From Actinomadura terrae (lineage in GTDB: Bacteria > Actinomycetota > Actinomycetes > Streptosporangiales > Streptosporangiaceae): a stretch of 64,000 nt of DNA. Positions within the stretch are counted from its first letter, which is position 1. Each line of letters begins with the position of its first letter. Below are positions 8,479 through 17,093 of this stretch, in pieces. Below the pieces are notes generated by a model, which ran no database searches, had not been told where the DNA came from, and saw only the letters and a list, made by a program, of their open reading frames with translations. The translations under genes and the position numbers were made by a program. Location of the stretch: positions 1,027,804-1,091,803 of the forward strand of contig NZ_JAICDG010000003.1 of the NCBI RefSeq assembly GCF_022751215.1. Reading direction: 5' to 3'.

Positions 8479-8562
8479 ATGTCCGACCTGGTTTTCGTGC
8501 TGCTGACGCCGGCGGTGTTCGTCCTGCTCGGCCTACTGGTGAAGGGCGTGGAAAAGCTGTGA
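8479..8562 (+). CDS. 27-residue membrane peptide at the head of the kdp operon
   Basis: ATG 8479, preceded by AAGGAAGAAGCG, encodes 27 residues: MSDL, one hydrophobic helix (VFVLLTPAVFVLLGLLV) and a basic tail KGVEKL. Its TGA overlaps the GTG of kdpF (GTGA), so translation is coupled. It has the size and topology of KdpF but a different sequence. It is either a second KdpF-like stabilising subunit or a leader peptide; the coupled arrangement favours a real protein. It is too short for most gene finders. Confidence 0.6.
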   Translation: MSDLVFVLLTPAVFVLLGLLVKGVEKL

Positions 8563-8648
8563 CCGCCGAGAACGCGGTGGGTCTGGTTCTGGCATTCGGG
8601 CTGATCGCCTTCCTGGTCGTCGCCCTTCTCTACCCGGAGCGCTTCTAG
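8559..8648 (+). CDS. kdpF: K(+)-transporting ATPase subunit F
   Basis: GTG 8559 encodes 29 residues: a short polar start (VTAEN), one transmembrane helix (AVGLVLAFGLIAFLVVALL) and the YPERF end typical of actinobacterial KdpF. It stabilises the KdpABC complex in the membrane. It overlaps the preceding 27-residue peptide by four bases, and its TAG shares a base with the kdpA GTG. Confidence 0.85.
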   Translation: MTAENAVGLVLAFGLIAFLVVALLYPERF

Positions 8649-10315
8649 TGAACTCGACTGTCGCGGGGATCCTGTTCATCGGGTCCCTCGTCGCCGTGCT
8701 GGCGGTGGTCTACCGCCCGTTCGGCGACTATATGTACCGCGTTTACAGCGGCCGTTCGCATTGGCGGGTGGAGCGCGGAATCTACCGGCTGGTGGGCGTC
8801 AAGGCGGACGCCGAGCAGAGCTGGAGCGGCTACGCCCGGAGCGTGCTCGCTTTCTCGGTGGTCGGCATCCTGTTCCTCTACCTGATGGAGCGCCTCCAGA
8901 ACCGGCTGCCGCTGTCGATCGGCATGGAGCCGGTGAAGCCGGACGGCGCCTGGAACACCGCGGTCAGCTTCGTCACCAACACCAACTGGCAGTGGTACTC
9001 GGGCGAGTCCACGATGGGCCATCTGACGCAGATGGCCGGGCTGGCGGTGCAGAACTTCGTGTCCGCCGCCGTCGGGATGGCGGTGGCCGTCGCGCTGGTG
9101 CGCGGGTTCGCGCGCAGGAAGACCGACCAGCTGGGCAATTTCTGGGTCGACCTGACCCGCGGCACGGTCCGGATCCTGCTGCCGATCGCGTTCGTCGGGG
9201 CGCTGCTGCTGATCGCGGGCGGGCTGGTGCAGAACTTCTGGAACCCCGGCGACCACGTGGCCGGCACGCTCGCCGGCGGGCATCAGACGATCACCGGCGG
9301 GCCGGTGGCGAGCCAGGAGGCCATCAAGGAGCTGGGGACGAACGGCGGCGGGTTCTACAACGCCAACTCCGCGCACCCGTTCGAGAACGGCACCGCGTGG
9401 ACGAACTGGATCGAGATCCTCCTGATCCTGCTGATCCCGTTCTCGCTGCCCCGCGCGTTCGGCCGGATGGTGGGGCAGAACCGGCAGGGGCACGCGATCG
9501 TCTCGGTGATGGCGGTGATCGCCGTGGCCAGTGTGCTGGTGACGCAGGTCTTCCAGCTCCTCCACCACGGGACCGTTCCGACCGCGGCCGGCGCGGCGAT
9601 GGAGGGCGTCGAGACGCGCCTCGGGGTGTCGAACTCGGGGATGTTCGCCTCGGCGACGACGCTGACCTCGACCGGGGCGGTGGACTCCTTCCACGACTCC
9701 TACACCAGCGTCGGCGGCGGGATGCTGCTGTTCAACATGATGCTGGGCGAGGTCGCGCCCGGCGGCGTCGGCGCGGGCCTGTACGGGATGCTGGTGCTCG
9801 CGGTGATCACGGTGTTCGTGGCCGGGCTGATGGTCGGCCGGACCCCGGAGTACCTGGGCAAGAAGATCGGCTCCCGGGAGATCAAGCTCGCGTCGCTGTA
9901 CTTCCTCGTCACGCCCGCCCTGGTGCTGGCCGGTTCGGCGGTGGCGGTCGCCTCCGGCTGGGGCCGTGAAGGGATGGCGAACACCGGCGCCCACGGGCTG
10001 AGCGAGGTGCTGTACGCGTTCACGTCGGCGTCCAACAACAACGGGTCGGCGTTCGCCGGGCTCACGGTCAGCTCGGCGGAGTACAACACGGCGCTCGGCC
10101 TGTGCATGGCGCTCGGACGGTTCGTCCCGATCGTCCTCGTGCTCGCGCTGGCGGGCTCGCTGGCGCGGCAGGGCGCGGCCCCCGAGTCGGACGGCACGCT
10201 GCCCACCCACAAGCCGCAGTTCGTCGGGCTCGTCGTCGGGGTCACGTTCATCCTGGTCGCGCTCACCTTCCTCCCGGCGCTCGCGCTCGGGCCGCTCGCC
10301 GAAGGAATCCACTGA
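8648..10315 (+). CDS. kdpA: K(+)-transporting ATPase subunit A
   Basis: A 555-residue polytopic protein starting at GTG 8648 and overlapping kdpF by one base. KdpA is the K+-selective channel-like subunit of the high-affinity KdpFABC pump. The four pore-loop signatures are visible: TNWQWYSGES, GTNGGGFYNANSAHPF, a GMLLFNMMLGEVAPGGVG segment and SASNNNGSAFAG. Length is normal for the family. kdpB follows with a TGATG junction, so the operon is translationally coupled. Confidence 0.97.
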   Translation: MNSTVAGILFIGSLVAVLAVVYRPFGDYMYRVYSGRSHWRVERGIYRLVGVKADAEQSWSGYARSVLAFSVVGILFLYLMERLQNRLPLSIGMEPVKPDGAWNTAVSFVTNTNWQWYSGESTMGHLTQMAGLAVQNFVSAAVGMAVAVALVRGFARRKTDQLGNFWVDLTRGTVRILLPIAFVGALLLIAGGLVQNFWNPGDHVAGTLAGGHQTITGGPVASQEAIKELGTNGGGFYNANSAHPFENGTAWTNWIEILLILLIPFSLPRAFGRMVGQNRQGHAIVSVMAVIAVASVLVTQVFQLLHHGTVPTAAGAAMEGVETRLGVSNSGMFASATTLTSTGAVDSFHDSYTSVGGGMLLFNMMLGEVAPGGVGAGLYGMLVLAVITVFVAGLMVGRTPEYLGKKIGSREIKLASLYFLVTPALVLAGSAVAVASGWGREGMANTGAHGLSEVLYAFTSASNNNGSAFAGLTVSSAEYNTALGLCMALGRFVPIVLVLALAGSLARQGAAPESDGTLPTHKPQFVGLVVGVTFILVALTFLPALALGPLAEGIH

Positions 10316-12489
10316 TGCCCACCCAGACGCTTCAGGCGTCCAGTTCGGCGCCCCGGCCGCCCGCGAAGAGGGGCGGGCGCGGCCAGGGCGGCCTGCTCGA
10401 CCCCGCGATGCTGGCCCGCTCGCTGCCGGACGCGGCCCGCAAGCTCGACCCGCGCACCCTGTGGCGCAACCCCGTCATGCTCATCGTCGAGGTCGGCGCG
10501 GCCTGGACGACGGTGCTCGCCGCCGCGCACCCCAGCGTGTTCGCCTGGCTGATCACGGTCTGGCTGTGGCTGACGGTCCTGTTCGCCAACCTGGCGGAGG
10601 CGGTGGCCGAGGGCAGGGGCAAGGCCCAGGCCGATTCGCTGCGCAGGGCCAGGACCGACGCGGTCGCGCGCCGCGTCCTCGACTGGAGGCCGGGCCAGGA
10701 CGCGCCGCGCGAGGAGCGGGTCGGCGCGACCGAGCTGCGGCAGGGCGACCACGTCGTGGTCGAGGCCGGGCAGATCGTTCCCGGTGACGGGGACGTGGTC
10801 GAGGGGATCGCCAGCGTGGACGAGTCCGCGATCACCGGCGAGTCCGCCCCGGTCATCCGGGAGTCGGGCGGCGACCGGTCCGCGGTCACCGGCGGCACGA
10901 GGGTGCTGTCCGACCGGATCGTCGTGCGGATCACCCAGCGGCCCGGCGAGTCGTTCATCGACCGGATGATCGCGCTGGTGGAGGGAGCGAGCCGGCAGCG
11001 GACGCCCAACGAGATCGCGCTGAACATCCTGCTCGCCGCGCTGACGATCATCTTCCTGCTCGCGGTCGCGACGGTGCAGCCGATGGCGGTCTACTCCAAG
11101 GACGGCGACCCGGGCGTGGCCGACTCGCCCGCCCTGGACGGCGCGGGCGTCACCGGCGTCGTCCTGGTGTCGCTGCTGGTGTGCCTGATCCCGACGACGA
11201 TCGGGGCGCTGCTGAGCGCGATCGGCATCGCGGGCATGGACCGGCTCGTCCAGCGCAACGTGCTCGCCATGAGCGGGCGCGCGGTCGAGGCCGCCGGCGA
11301 CGTCGACACGCTGCTGCTCGACAAGACCGGGACCATCACCCTGGGCAACCGGCAGGCGGCCGAGTTCCTCCCGGTGAGCGGCGTGGCGGAGACGGAACTG
11401 GCCGACGCGGCCCAGCTCTCCAGCCTGGCCGACGAGACGCCCGAGGGACGCTCGATCGTGGTGTTCGCCAAGGAGCGGTACGGCCTGCGCGAGCGCACGC
11501 CCGGCGAGCTGGCGCACGCCATCTGGGTCCCGTTCACCGCGCAGACCCGGATGAGCGGCGTCGACCTGGGCGAACCCGGCGTCGACCTGGACGACCGGCG
11601 CCTCCGCAAGGGCGCGGCGACCGCCGTGGCCGACTGGGTCAGGGAGCGCGGCGGGAGCGTTCCACCCGAGCTGGGGCGGATCGTGGACGGGGTGTCCGCG
11701 TCGGGCGGCACGCCGCTGGTGGTCGGCGAGCAGTCCGGGGACGCGGCGCGCGTCCTGGGCGTCGTCCACCTCAAGGACGTGGTGAAGGCCGGGATGCGGG
11801 AGCGGTTCGACGAGATGCGCCGGATGGGCATCCGCACCGTCATGATCACCGGTGACAACCCGCTGACCGCCCAGGCCATCGCGGACGAGGCCGGGGTGGA
11901 CGACTTCCTCGCCGAGGCCACGCCGGAGGACAAGCTGGCGCTGATCAGACGGGAGCAGGAGGGCGGCCGGCTCGTCGCGATGACCGGGGACGGCACCAAC
12001 GACGCGCCCGCGCTCGCGCGGGCCGACGTCGGAGTCGCGATGAACACCGGCACCTCGGCCGCCAAGGAGGCCGGGAACATGGTCGACCTGGACTCCGACC
12101 CGACCAAGCTCATCGAGATCGTCGAGATCGGCAAGCAGCTCCTGATCACGCGCGGCGCGCTGACCACGTTCTCCATCGCCAACGACATCGCCAAGTACTT
12201 CGCGATCATCCCGGCGCTGTTCGTCTCGCTGTTCCCCGGCCTGGACGCGCTCAACGTCATGCGGCTGCACAGCCCGCAGTCGGCGATCCTGTCCGCGGTC
12301 GTGTTCAACGCGCTGGTGATCGTCGCGCTGATCCCGCTCGCGCTGCGCGGGGTGCGGTACCGGGCGTCCGGCGCCTCGGCGCTGCTGAGCCGCAACCTGT
12401 CCGTCTACGGCCTGGGCGGGATCATCGCCCCGTTCATCGGCATCAAGCTCATCGACCTGATCGTCCAGTTCCTTCCGGGGATGTCCTGA
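10315..12489 (+). CDS. kdpB: K(+)-transporting ATPase subunit B (P-type ATPase)
   Basis: ATG 10315 overlaps the kdpA stop and gives 724 residues. It is the catalytic P-type ATPase of KdpFABC. The phosphorylation motif DKTGT lies at D336, TGES appears in the actuator domain, and MTGDGTNDAPAL is the hinge motif of the P domain. The N-terminal ~45 residues are a Pro/Arg/Gly-rich cytoplasmic tail. kdpC starts one base after the stop. Confidence 0.97.
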   Translation: MPTQTLQASSSAPRPPAKRGGRGQGGLLDPAMLARSLPDAARKLDPRTLWRNPVMLIVEVGAAWTTVLAAAHPSVFAWLITVWLWLTVLFANLAEAVAEGRGKAQADSLRRARTDAVARRVLDWRPGQDAPREERVGATELRQGDHVVVEAGQIVPGDGDVVEGIASVDESAITGESAPVIRESGGDRSAVTGGTRVLSDRIVVRITQRPGESFIDRMIALVEGASRQRTPNEIALNILLAALTIIFLLAVATVQPMAVYSKDGDPGVADSPALDGAGVTGVVLVSLLVCLIPTTIGALLSAIGIAGMDRLVQRNVLAMSGRAVEAAGDVDTLLLDKTGTITLGNRQAAEFLPVSGVAETELADAAQLSSLADETPEGRSIVVFAKERYGLRERTPGELAHAIWVPFTAQTRMSGVDLGEPGVDLDDRRLRKGAATAVADWVRERGGSVPPELGRIVDGVSASGGTPLVVGEQSGDAARVLGVVHLKDVVKAGMRERFDEMRRMGIRTVMITGDNPLTAQAIADEAGVDDFLAEATPEDKLALIRREQEGGRLVAMTGDGTNDAPALARADVGVAMNTGTSAAKEAGNMVDLDSDPTKLIEIVEIGKQLLITRGALTTFSIANDIAKYFAIIPALFVSLFPGLDALNVMRLHSPQSAILSAVVFNALVIVALIPLALRGVRYRASGASALLSRNLSVYGLGGIIAPFIGIKLIDLIVQFLPGMS

Positions 12490-12490
12490 C

Positions 12491-13408
12491 ATGCGTCTTC
12501 CCAGCTGGGTCCGGCAGCACCTGGCCGCGCTTCGCGCGCTCCTGGTCCTCACGGTGCTGACCGGCGTCCTCTACCCGCTCGCCGTCTTCGCGGCCGGACG
12601 GCTGCCCGGCCTGAACGACAAGGCCGACGGCTCGATGCTCGAAGTCGACGGCAGGACCGTCGGGTCGGCGCTCATCGGCCAGTCGTTCACCGGCGAGGAC
12701 GGGAAACCGCTCGCGCGGTACTTCCAGAGCCGTCCGTCCAACGCGGGCGACGGCTACGACCCGACCGCGACGGCCGCGAGCAACCTCGGCCCCGAGGACG
12801 TCGTCGACACCCTCCCCGACCCGAGGCTCACCGCGGCGGGCAAGGAGGACGAGAACGCGAAGCAGAGCCTGCTCACCCAGGTCTGCGAGCGCAGCAGGTC
12901 GGTCGGTGAACTGGAGGGCGTGGACGGCTCCCGCCCCTTCTGCACGCGCGGTGGCGTGGGCGCGGTGCTGGCCGTGTTCGGCGACCGCACCACCGGCGGC
13001 CGGGTTCCGCACCCCACGCGCGTCGTCAGCGTGAACGAGCAGGAAGGCGTGGTCAAGGCGCCGTTCGTGCCGTCCTACAACGGTGTGGCGGTCGAGCTGG
13101 CGAGGTACGGCGCGGACTACGGCAAGGGGCTGATCGTGCCCGTCCGGGGCGGCGCGCCCGCCACCCCCGCCGTCCCTCCCGACGCGGTCACGGCCAGCGG
13201 GAGCGGGCTGGACCCGCACATCTCGCCCGAGTACGCGGCGATCCAGACCGCACGCGTCGCCCGGACGCGGGGCATCACCGCCGGCCAGGTCGCCCGGCTC
13301 GTCGAGGACAACACCACCGACCGGGCGCTCGGCTTCATGGGGCAGCGGGCGGTCAACGTCCTCAAGCTGAACATCGCGCTCGACCGGCGCTACCCCGTCC
13401 GCCGCTGA
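12491..13408 (+). CDS. kdpC: K(+)-transporting ATPase subunit C, enlarged
   Basis: A 305-residue KdpC with one N-terminal membrane helix (LRALLVLTVLTGVLYPLAVF). The family signatures GQSF, YFQSRPS and GSGLDPHISPEYA are present. KdpC is usually about 190-220 residues; here roughly 100 extra residues lie between SNLGP and DAVTASGSG, including two cysteines (QVCERS and PFCTRG) that could pair outside the membrane. The insertion keeps the frame and has normal codon use, so it is a lineage feature rather than an error. The convergent ABC operon follows after a hairpin, with no kdpDE. Confidence 0.95.
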   Translation: MRLPSWVRQHLAALRALLVLTVLTGVLYPLAVFAAGRLPGLNDKADGSMLEVDGRTVGSALIGQSFTGEDGKPLARYFQSRPSNAGDGYDPTATAASNLGPEDVVDTLPDPRLTAAGKEDENAKQSLLTQVCERSRSVGELEGVDGSRPFCTRGGVGAVLAVFGDRTTGGRVPHPTRVVSVNEQEGVVKAPFVPSYNGVAVELARYGADYGKGLIVPVRGGAPATPAVPPDAVTASGSGLDPHISPEYAAIQTARVARTRGITAGQVARLVEDNTTDRALGFMGQRAVNVLKLNIALDRRYPVRR

Positions 13409-13425
13409 CCGGACGCACGACGAGC

Positions 13426-13466
13426 GATGCCGGACCGTCCCGTAACTCGCGGGGCGGTCCGGCATC
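13426..13466. terminator. Hairpin terminator between convergent kdp and ABC operons
   Basis: GATGCCGGACCG (13426-13437) pairs perfectly with CGGTCCGGCATC (13455-13466); CCCG/CGGG inside lengthens the stem. It lies between the kdpC stop and the convergent permease stop, so it can serve both directions. There is no obvious T tract, as is common in actinobacteria. Confidence 0.7.
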
Positions 13467-13491
13467 CGGGGCCGGTCAGCGGTGCGCGCGG

Positions 13492-14289
13492 TCAGCGACC
13501 GGGGTCGCGGCCGAACAGCTTCACCGACCAGAGGAAGCCCACCAGGGCGATGCCCGCGCACCAGGCGACGGCCTGGTAGGCGCTGTTGCCGATGGCCTCG
13601 CCCATGAGCAGGCCGCGCAGGGTCTCGATCGCCGGGGTGAACGGCTGGTACTCGGCGAACCAGCGCAGGGCGGTCGGCATCGAGTCGGTGGGCACGAAGC
13701 CGCTGCCGAAGAACGGCAGGAGCATCAGCAGCAGTGGCGCGTTGCTGGCGCCCTCGGGGCTCTTGGCCGTCAGGCCGAGCGCGACCGCCAACCAGGTGAG
13801 CGAGAACACGAACAGCGCCAGGAAGCCCGCGGCGGCCAGCCACTCGGCGGGATTGGCGTTGGGGCGGAAGCCGATCGCCAGCGCGACGCCGATGACGACC
13901 ACGATGCTGATCGCGATGGAGATCATGCTGCCGATGACATGCCCGACGAGGATCGACGAGCGCGAGACGGCCATGGTCCGGAACCGGGCGACGATCCCCT
14001 CGGCCGTGTCCATGGCCACGGAGATGGCGGTGCTGGTGGCGGCGCCGACCGTGGTCATGAGGATGATGCCGGGGGTGACGTAGTCGAGGTACTGGCCGCG
14101 GCCCCCGCCGCCGAGCCCGTTTCCGAGCGTGCCGCCGAAGACGTACACGAACAGCAGCAGCAGGACGACCGGCATGCCGATGAGCTGCGCCGTCATGGCG
14201 GGGTAGCGGAGCATGTGCTTCAGGCGCCGGCGGATCATCGTCACCGAGTCGGCCAGGGTGTGGGTGCGGACGGCGCTCGCGGTGCTCAT
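13492..14289 (-). CDS. ABC-2 type exporter permease (DrrB-like)
   Basis: 265 residues from ATG 14289 (MSTASAVRTH), which overlaps the ATPase stop as ATGA; the longer frame upstream is antisense noise. There are about six hydrophobic segments, beginning with LIGMPVVLLLLFVYVFGG, and the mid-protein ARFRTMAVSRSSILVGH motif of ABC-2/DrrB permeases. It forms the membrane half of an efflux pump with the preceding ATPase. Substrate unknown: the family exports anthracyclines, lipids and other hydrophobic compounds. Confidence 0.9.
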   Translation of the reverse strand: MSTASAVRTHTLADSVTMIRRRLKHMLRYPAMTAQLIGMPVVLLLLFVYVFGGTLGNGLGGGGRGQYLDYVTPGIILMTTVGAATSTAISVAMDTAEGIVARFRTMAVSRSSILVGHVIGSMISIAISIVVVIGVALAIGFRPNANPAEWLAAAGFLALFVFSLTWLAVALGLTAKSPEGASNAPLLLMLLPFFGSGFVPTDSMPTALRWFAEYQPFTPAIETLRGLLMGEAIGNSAYQAVAWCAGIALVGFLWSVKLFGRDPGR

Positions 14290-15248
14290 CGGACCGCCTC
14301 CTCGTCCTTGGGGTCGCCGGTGAGGGTGAGGAAGACGTCGTCGAGGTCGGGGGTGTGCACGGCCAGGTCGGCCGGTTCGATGCCGGCGGCGTCCAGCCGG
14401 GCGAGCAGGGTGCGCAGCGAGCCGACGCCGCCGTCGGAGGGCACCTGCAACGTGAGCCGGTCGTCGTCGGAGGCGTCCAGGAAGCCGGTGCCGAGCGCGT
14501 CGAGCGCGCCGGTGAGCGCGGCGTCGTCGGTGAACCGGAGGGACACGTGGCCGCCGGGGACGAGCCGCTTGAGCTCCTCGGGCGTCCCCCCGGCGATCAG
14601 CGTGCCGCGGTCGAGCACGGCGACCCGGTCGGCGAGCTGGTCGGCCTCCTCCAGGTACTGCGTGGTGAGGAAGATCGTGACCCCGGTGCGGACCAGGTCG
14701 CGGACGATCCGCCACATGGTCCGGCGGCTGCGCGGGTCCAGGCCGGTGGTGGGCTCGTCCAGGAAGATGACGCGCGGGTCGCCGACCAGCGTCATCGCCA
14801 GGTCCAACCGGCGGGTCATGCCGCCCGAGTAGGTGGACGCGGGCTTCTTCGCGGCCTCGACGAGGTCGAACTGCTCCAGCAGCCGCGCGGCGAGCCGGCG
14901 TCCCTCGCGCCGCCGCAGATGGTGCAGGTCGGCCATCAGGACGAGGTTCTCCTCGCCGGTGAGGAGCTTGTCCACGGCCGAGTACTGGCCGGTGACGCCG
15001 ATGGCCGCGCGGACCGCCTGGGGGTCGGCGGCCAGGTCGTGGCCCGCCACCCGGACGTCGCCGCCGTCCGCGCCGATCAGCGTGGACAGGATCTGCACGG
15101 TGGTGGTCTTGCCGGCCCCGTTGGGGCCGAGCAGGGAGAAGATCGTCCCCTCGGCGACGGTCAGGTCGATGCCGTCGAGCACGAGGTTGTCGCCGTAGGA
15201 CTTGCGCAGTCCGGTGACCGCGATCGCCGGGGGGTTCGCGCCGGTCAT
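14286..15248 (-). CDS. ABC exporter ATPase (DrrA-like)
   Basis: 320 residues from ATG 15248, preceded by GGAG seven bases upstream. Walker A GPNGAGKTT, the signature YSGGMTRRLD, Walker B VIFLDEPTTGLDP and the switch region are all present. The C-terminal ~100 residues form the accessory domain usual in DrrA proteins. It sits in a PadR-DUF1048-DUF1048-ATPase-permease operon, an arrangement in which PadR is expected to respond to the exported compound. Confidence 0.93.
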   Translation of the reverse strand: MTGANPPAIAVTGLRKSYGDNLVLDGIDLTVAEGTIFSLLGPNGAGKTTTVQILSTLIGADGGDVRVAGHDLAADPQAVRAAIGVTGQYSAVDKLLTGEENLVLMADLHHLRRREGRRLAARLLEQFDLVEAAKKPASTYSGGMTRRLDLAMTLVGDPRVIFLDEPTTGLDPRSRRTMWRIVRDLVRTGVTIFLTTQYLEEADQLADRVAVLDRGTLIAGGTPEELKRLVPGGHVSLRFTDDAALTGALDALGTGFLDASDDDRLTLQVPSDGGVGSLRTLLARLDAAGIEPADLAVHTPDLDDVFLTLTGDPKDEEAVR

Positions 15249-15327
15249 GATGATGCTCCTTCGAAACCGCGGGTCAGGGGCCGCGGGTGGCGTCGGCACC
15301 CGGGTCGGGGCCGCTGGTCGGCGGGCG

Positions 15328-15654
15328 CTACTTCTCGGCCGTGCCGCGCTTCTTGCCGAGGGACTCCTGGTAGAGGTCCGCGTAGGTGCGCGAGTCCTTG
15401 ATCAGTTCGTCGCAGAAGGCGGCGATGTCGTCGCCGAGGAGCTCCCGGGCGCTCCGTCCCGTCGCGGCGCCCTCCTCGAAGAAGTCGACGATCTCCGAAA
15501 GCACGGGACCGTCGACCAGGTCGATCGGCCCGACCTTGAAGAGGTACTTCTGGATCTCTTTGTAGACGATCTGGTAGTCCGGCGGAAGCGCCTTGACCCG
15601 CGCCATGTGCGACCGCCACTGCTTCTTGCCCTCGATGATGTCCCGGATTCCCAT
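15328..15654 (-). CDS. DUF1048 family protein
   Basis: 108 residues from ATG 15654, with GGGAGG upstream, one base after the stop of the paralogous upstream gene. All-helical and soluble; LPPDYQIVYKEIQKYL and ELLGDDIAAFCDELI are the recognisable DUF1048 features. These proteins commonly sit between padR genes and ABC exporters. The function is unproven; a role in sensing or in modulating PadR is inference. Confidence 0.85.
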   Translation of the reverse strand: MGIRDIIEGKKQWRSHMARVKALPPDYQIVYKEIQKYLFKVGPIDLVDGPVLSEIVDFFEEGAATGRSARELLGDDIAAFCDELIKDSRTYADLYQESLGKKRGTAEK

Positions 15655-15655
15655 C

Positions 15656-16012
15656 TCAGCCTCCCAACCGGCCCAGTTTCCTTGCGACATTCCTGTTCAA
15701 CTGCTCTCGCCACCGGTCGCGGTAGTTCCGAGCCCCTTCCCCGCCGGCCAGCGCCGCGCAGAAGCCCTCGATGTCGTCCCCGAGCACCTCCTGAAGGTTC
15801 TGCCCTTCGGCCGCCGATTCTTCGAGCAGCCCCAGGGCGCCGTCGAGAATCGGCATCAGGTTCCGGCCGGTGAAACCCGAGTAGGGGAGTATGTGACTCT
15901 TGATCTCTTCCCATGCCGCCCGGTAGTCGGCCGGCAGCACCTCGGCCCGGGCCTCGAACGCCTTCCATTCCCTGGTGAGGTCGCTGCCCGTCATGGTCTC
16001 CCAGAACTTCAT
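15656..16012 (-). CDS. DUF1048 family protein (paralogue)
   Basis: 118 residues from ATG 16012 (MKFWETMTGS), which overlaps the padR stop as ATGA; GGAGG is seven bases upstream. It shares LPADYRAAWEEIKSHI and EVLGDDIEGFCAAL with its downstream paralogue, so the pair arose by duplication. Helical and soluble. Function unknown; same operon as the PadR regulator and the exporter. Confidence 0.85.
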   Translation of the reverse strand: MKFWETMTGSDLTREWKAFEARAEVLPADYRAAWEEIKSHILPYSGFTGRNLMPILDGALGLLEESAAEGQNLQEVLGDDIEGFCAALAGGEGARNYRDRWREQLNRNVARKLGRLGG

Positions 16013-16338
16013 CTTCCGCCCTCCTTGAGCTTGTCGATCCGTGATGTGATGTACTCCCACTTCGCCCAGAATGTCGCGAGTTCCTCGCGGCCCGCGTCGT
16101 TGAGCGCGTAGAACTTGCGCGGCGGGCCGAGTTCGGACGGCCGTTTCGTCACCTGGACGAGCCCGTTCTTCTCCAGCCGCTGGAGAATGGTGTAAACCGT
16201 GCCCTCGACGACCTCGGTGAAGCCGAGTTCGTTCAGCCGGCGGGTGATGGCGTACCCGTAGGTCTCCTCGCCGCCGATGATTTCGAGCACGCAGCCCTCG
16301 AGCGTGCCCTTGAGCATCTCCGTCACCTGCTTGTCCAT
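16009..16338 (-). CDS. PadR family transcriptional regulator
   Basis: 109 residues from ATG 16338, preceded by GGAGGGAGGGTC. Winged-helix signatures: GTLEGCVLEIIGGEETYGYAI, then VVEGTVYTILQRLEKNGLV and PPRKFYALNDAGREEL, with a short C-terminal dimerisation helix. It is the first gene of the exporter operon and probably represses it in the absence of ligand, through the repeats just upstream. Confidence 0.92.
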   Translation of the reverse strand: MDKQVTEMLKGTLEGCVLEIIGGEETYGYAITRRLNELGFTEVVEGTVYTILQRLEKNGLVQVTKRPSELGPPRKFYALNDAGREELATFWAKWEYITSRIDKLKEGGR

Positions 16339-16366
16339 GACCCTCCCTCCAGCTACTCGGTGGCGC

Positions 16367-16418
16367 TGACTACCGCTACAAAGTAACACCGACTACCGGT
16401 ACTTAGCAACACCGACTA
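16367..16418 (-). promoter_or_regulatory. Tandem 23-bp repeats with promoter upstream of padR
   Basis: Two imperfect 23-bp units lie at 16367-16389 (TGACTACCGCTACAAAGTAA...) and 16390-16412 (CGACTACCGGTACTTAGCAA...); a third begins at 16413. AACACCGACTA is exact at 16385-16395 and 16408-16418. On the minus strand TTGCTA and TACTTT, 18 bp apart, read as -35 and -10 boxes inside the repeats. A PadR autoregulatory operator is the likely role. Confidence 0.55.
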
Positions 16419-16463
16419 GCTGGCGCGTGCGGGAGGGCCCTCGGCGGGCGCCGCTCTGGTCGG

Positions 16464-17093
16464 TCAGCCGGCCGTGTCCTGGCTGTCGGGCAGTGCCGGC
16501 AGGCCGAGGGAGTCGGCGATGTCGAGGAGGAGGTCGAGTTGCCCTTGCAGCGCCAGGGCCACGGGGAAGCCGGGCCAGCGGGCGGCCAGGTACGTCCCGC
16601 ACAGGTCCCAGTGGTCGACGGGGATGGTGAGCAGCGCGTTCCTGGCGTCCGGCGTCAGCAGCGCGTGGACCTGGTCGGGCTGGGCGCTGAACACGGAGAC
16701 ACGGGAGTCGAAGGCGGGGTCCCCGCTCAGGACCTGACCCCGGCGGCGCCTGCGGAACCGCAGGCGCTTGGCGGGCTCGACCCGGATGCGGGGCTGCTCG
16801 GCGGACAGGCACGCCAGGACGACGGTGTAGGGGTCGGCGTGCTCGGTGTCACCCGAGGTGTATTTGTGGACGTAAACGGCGGCGATCACTTTTCGCCCGC
16901 GCCAGGAGCCGTCCATGACCAGCGGGAGAATCGACTCCCCGAACCCCGGCCACGCCCATCCATGGGGATTCCCGCCCGGCAGCACTTCGCCCCATGCGAC
17001 TTTGCGCACGTCCTGGGCCGTGGTCCAACCATGGTGCCGAGCCCAACGCTCCAACGCCGGTGGAGCGTACGACCGCCTGGATCTGCTGGACAT
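16464..17093 (-). CDS. Hypothetical protein
   Basis: 209 residues from ATG 17093 (MSSRSRRSYAPPALERW); GAGGAGGGACGGCAG precedes the start, so the longer frame to 17225 is not used. It has a basic, proline-containing N-terminus and a mixed alpha/beta body with WRGRKVIAAVYVHKYTSG and RLRFRRRRRGQ, and no signal peptide or membrane helix. I do not recognise the family. It stands alone: the upstream neighbour diverges and the padR operon downstream has its own promoter. Confidence 0.7.
   Translation of the reverse strand: MSSRSRRSYAPPALERWARHHGWTTAQDVRKVAWGEVLPGGNPHGWAWPGFGESILPLVMDGSWRGRKVIAAVYVHKYTSGDTEHADPYTVVLACLSAEQPRIRVEPAKRLRFRRRRRGQVLSGDPAFDSRVSVFSAQPDQVHALLTPDARNALLTIPVDHWDLCGTYLAARWPGFPVALALQGQLDLLLDIADSLGLPALPDSQDTAG

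Noticed and set aside
8645..10312. 555-codon minus frame opposite kdpA
   Set aside because: Mirror of kdpA codon bias; composition of His/Arg/Asp/Gln without any fold signature.
9700..12552. 950-codon minus frame opposite kdpB
   Set aside because: Same reason: antisense to a P-type ATPase with all motifs.
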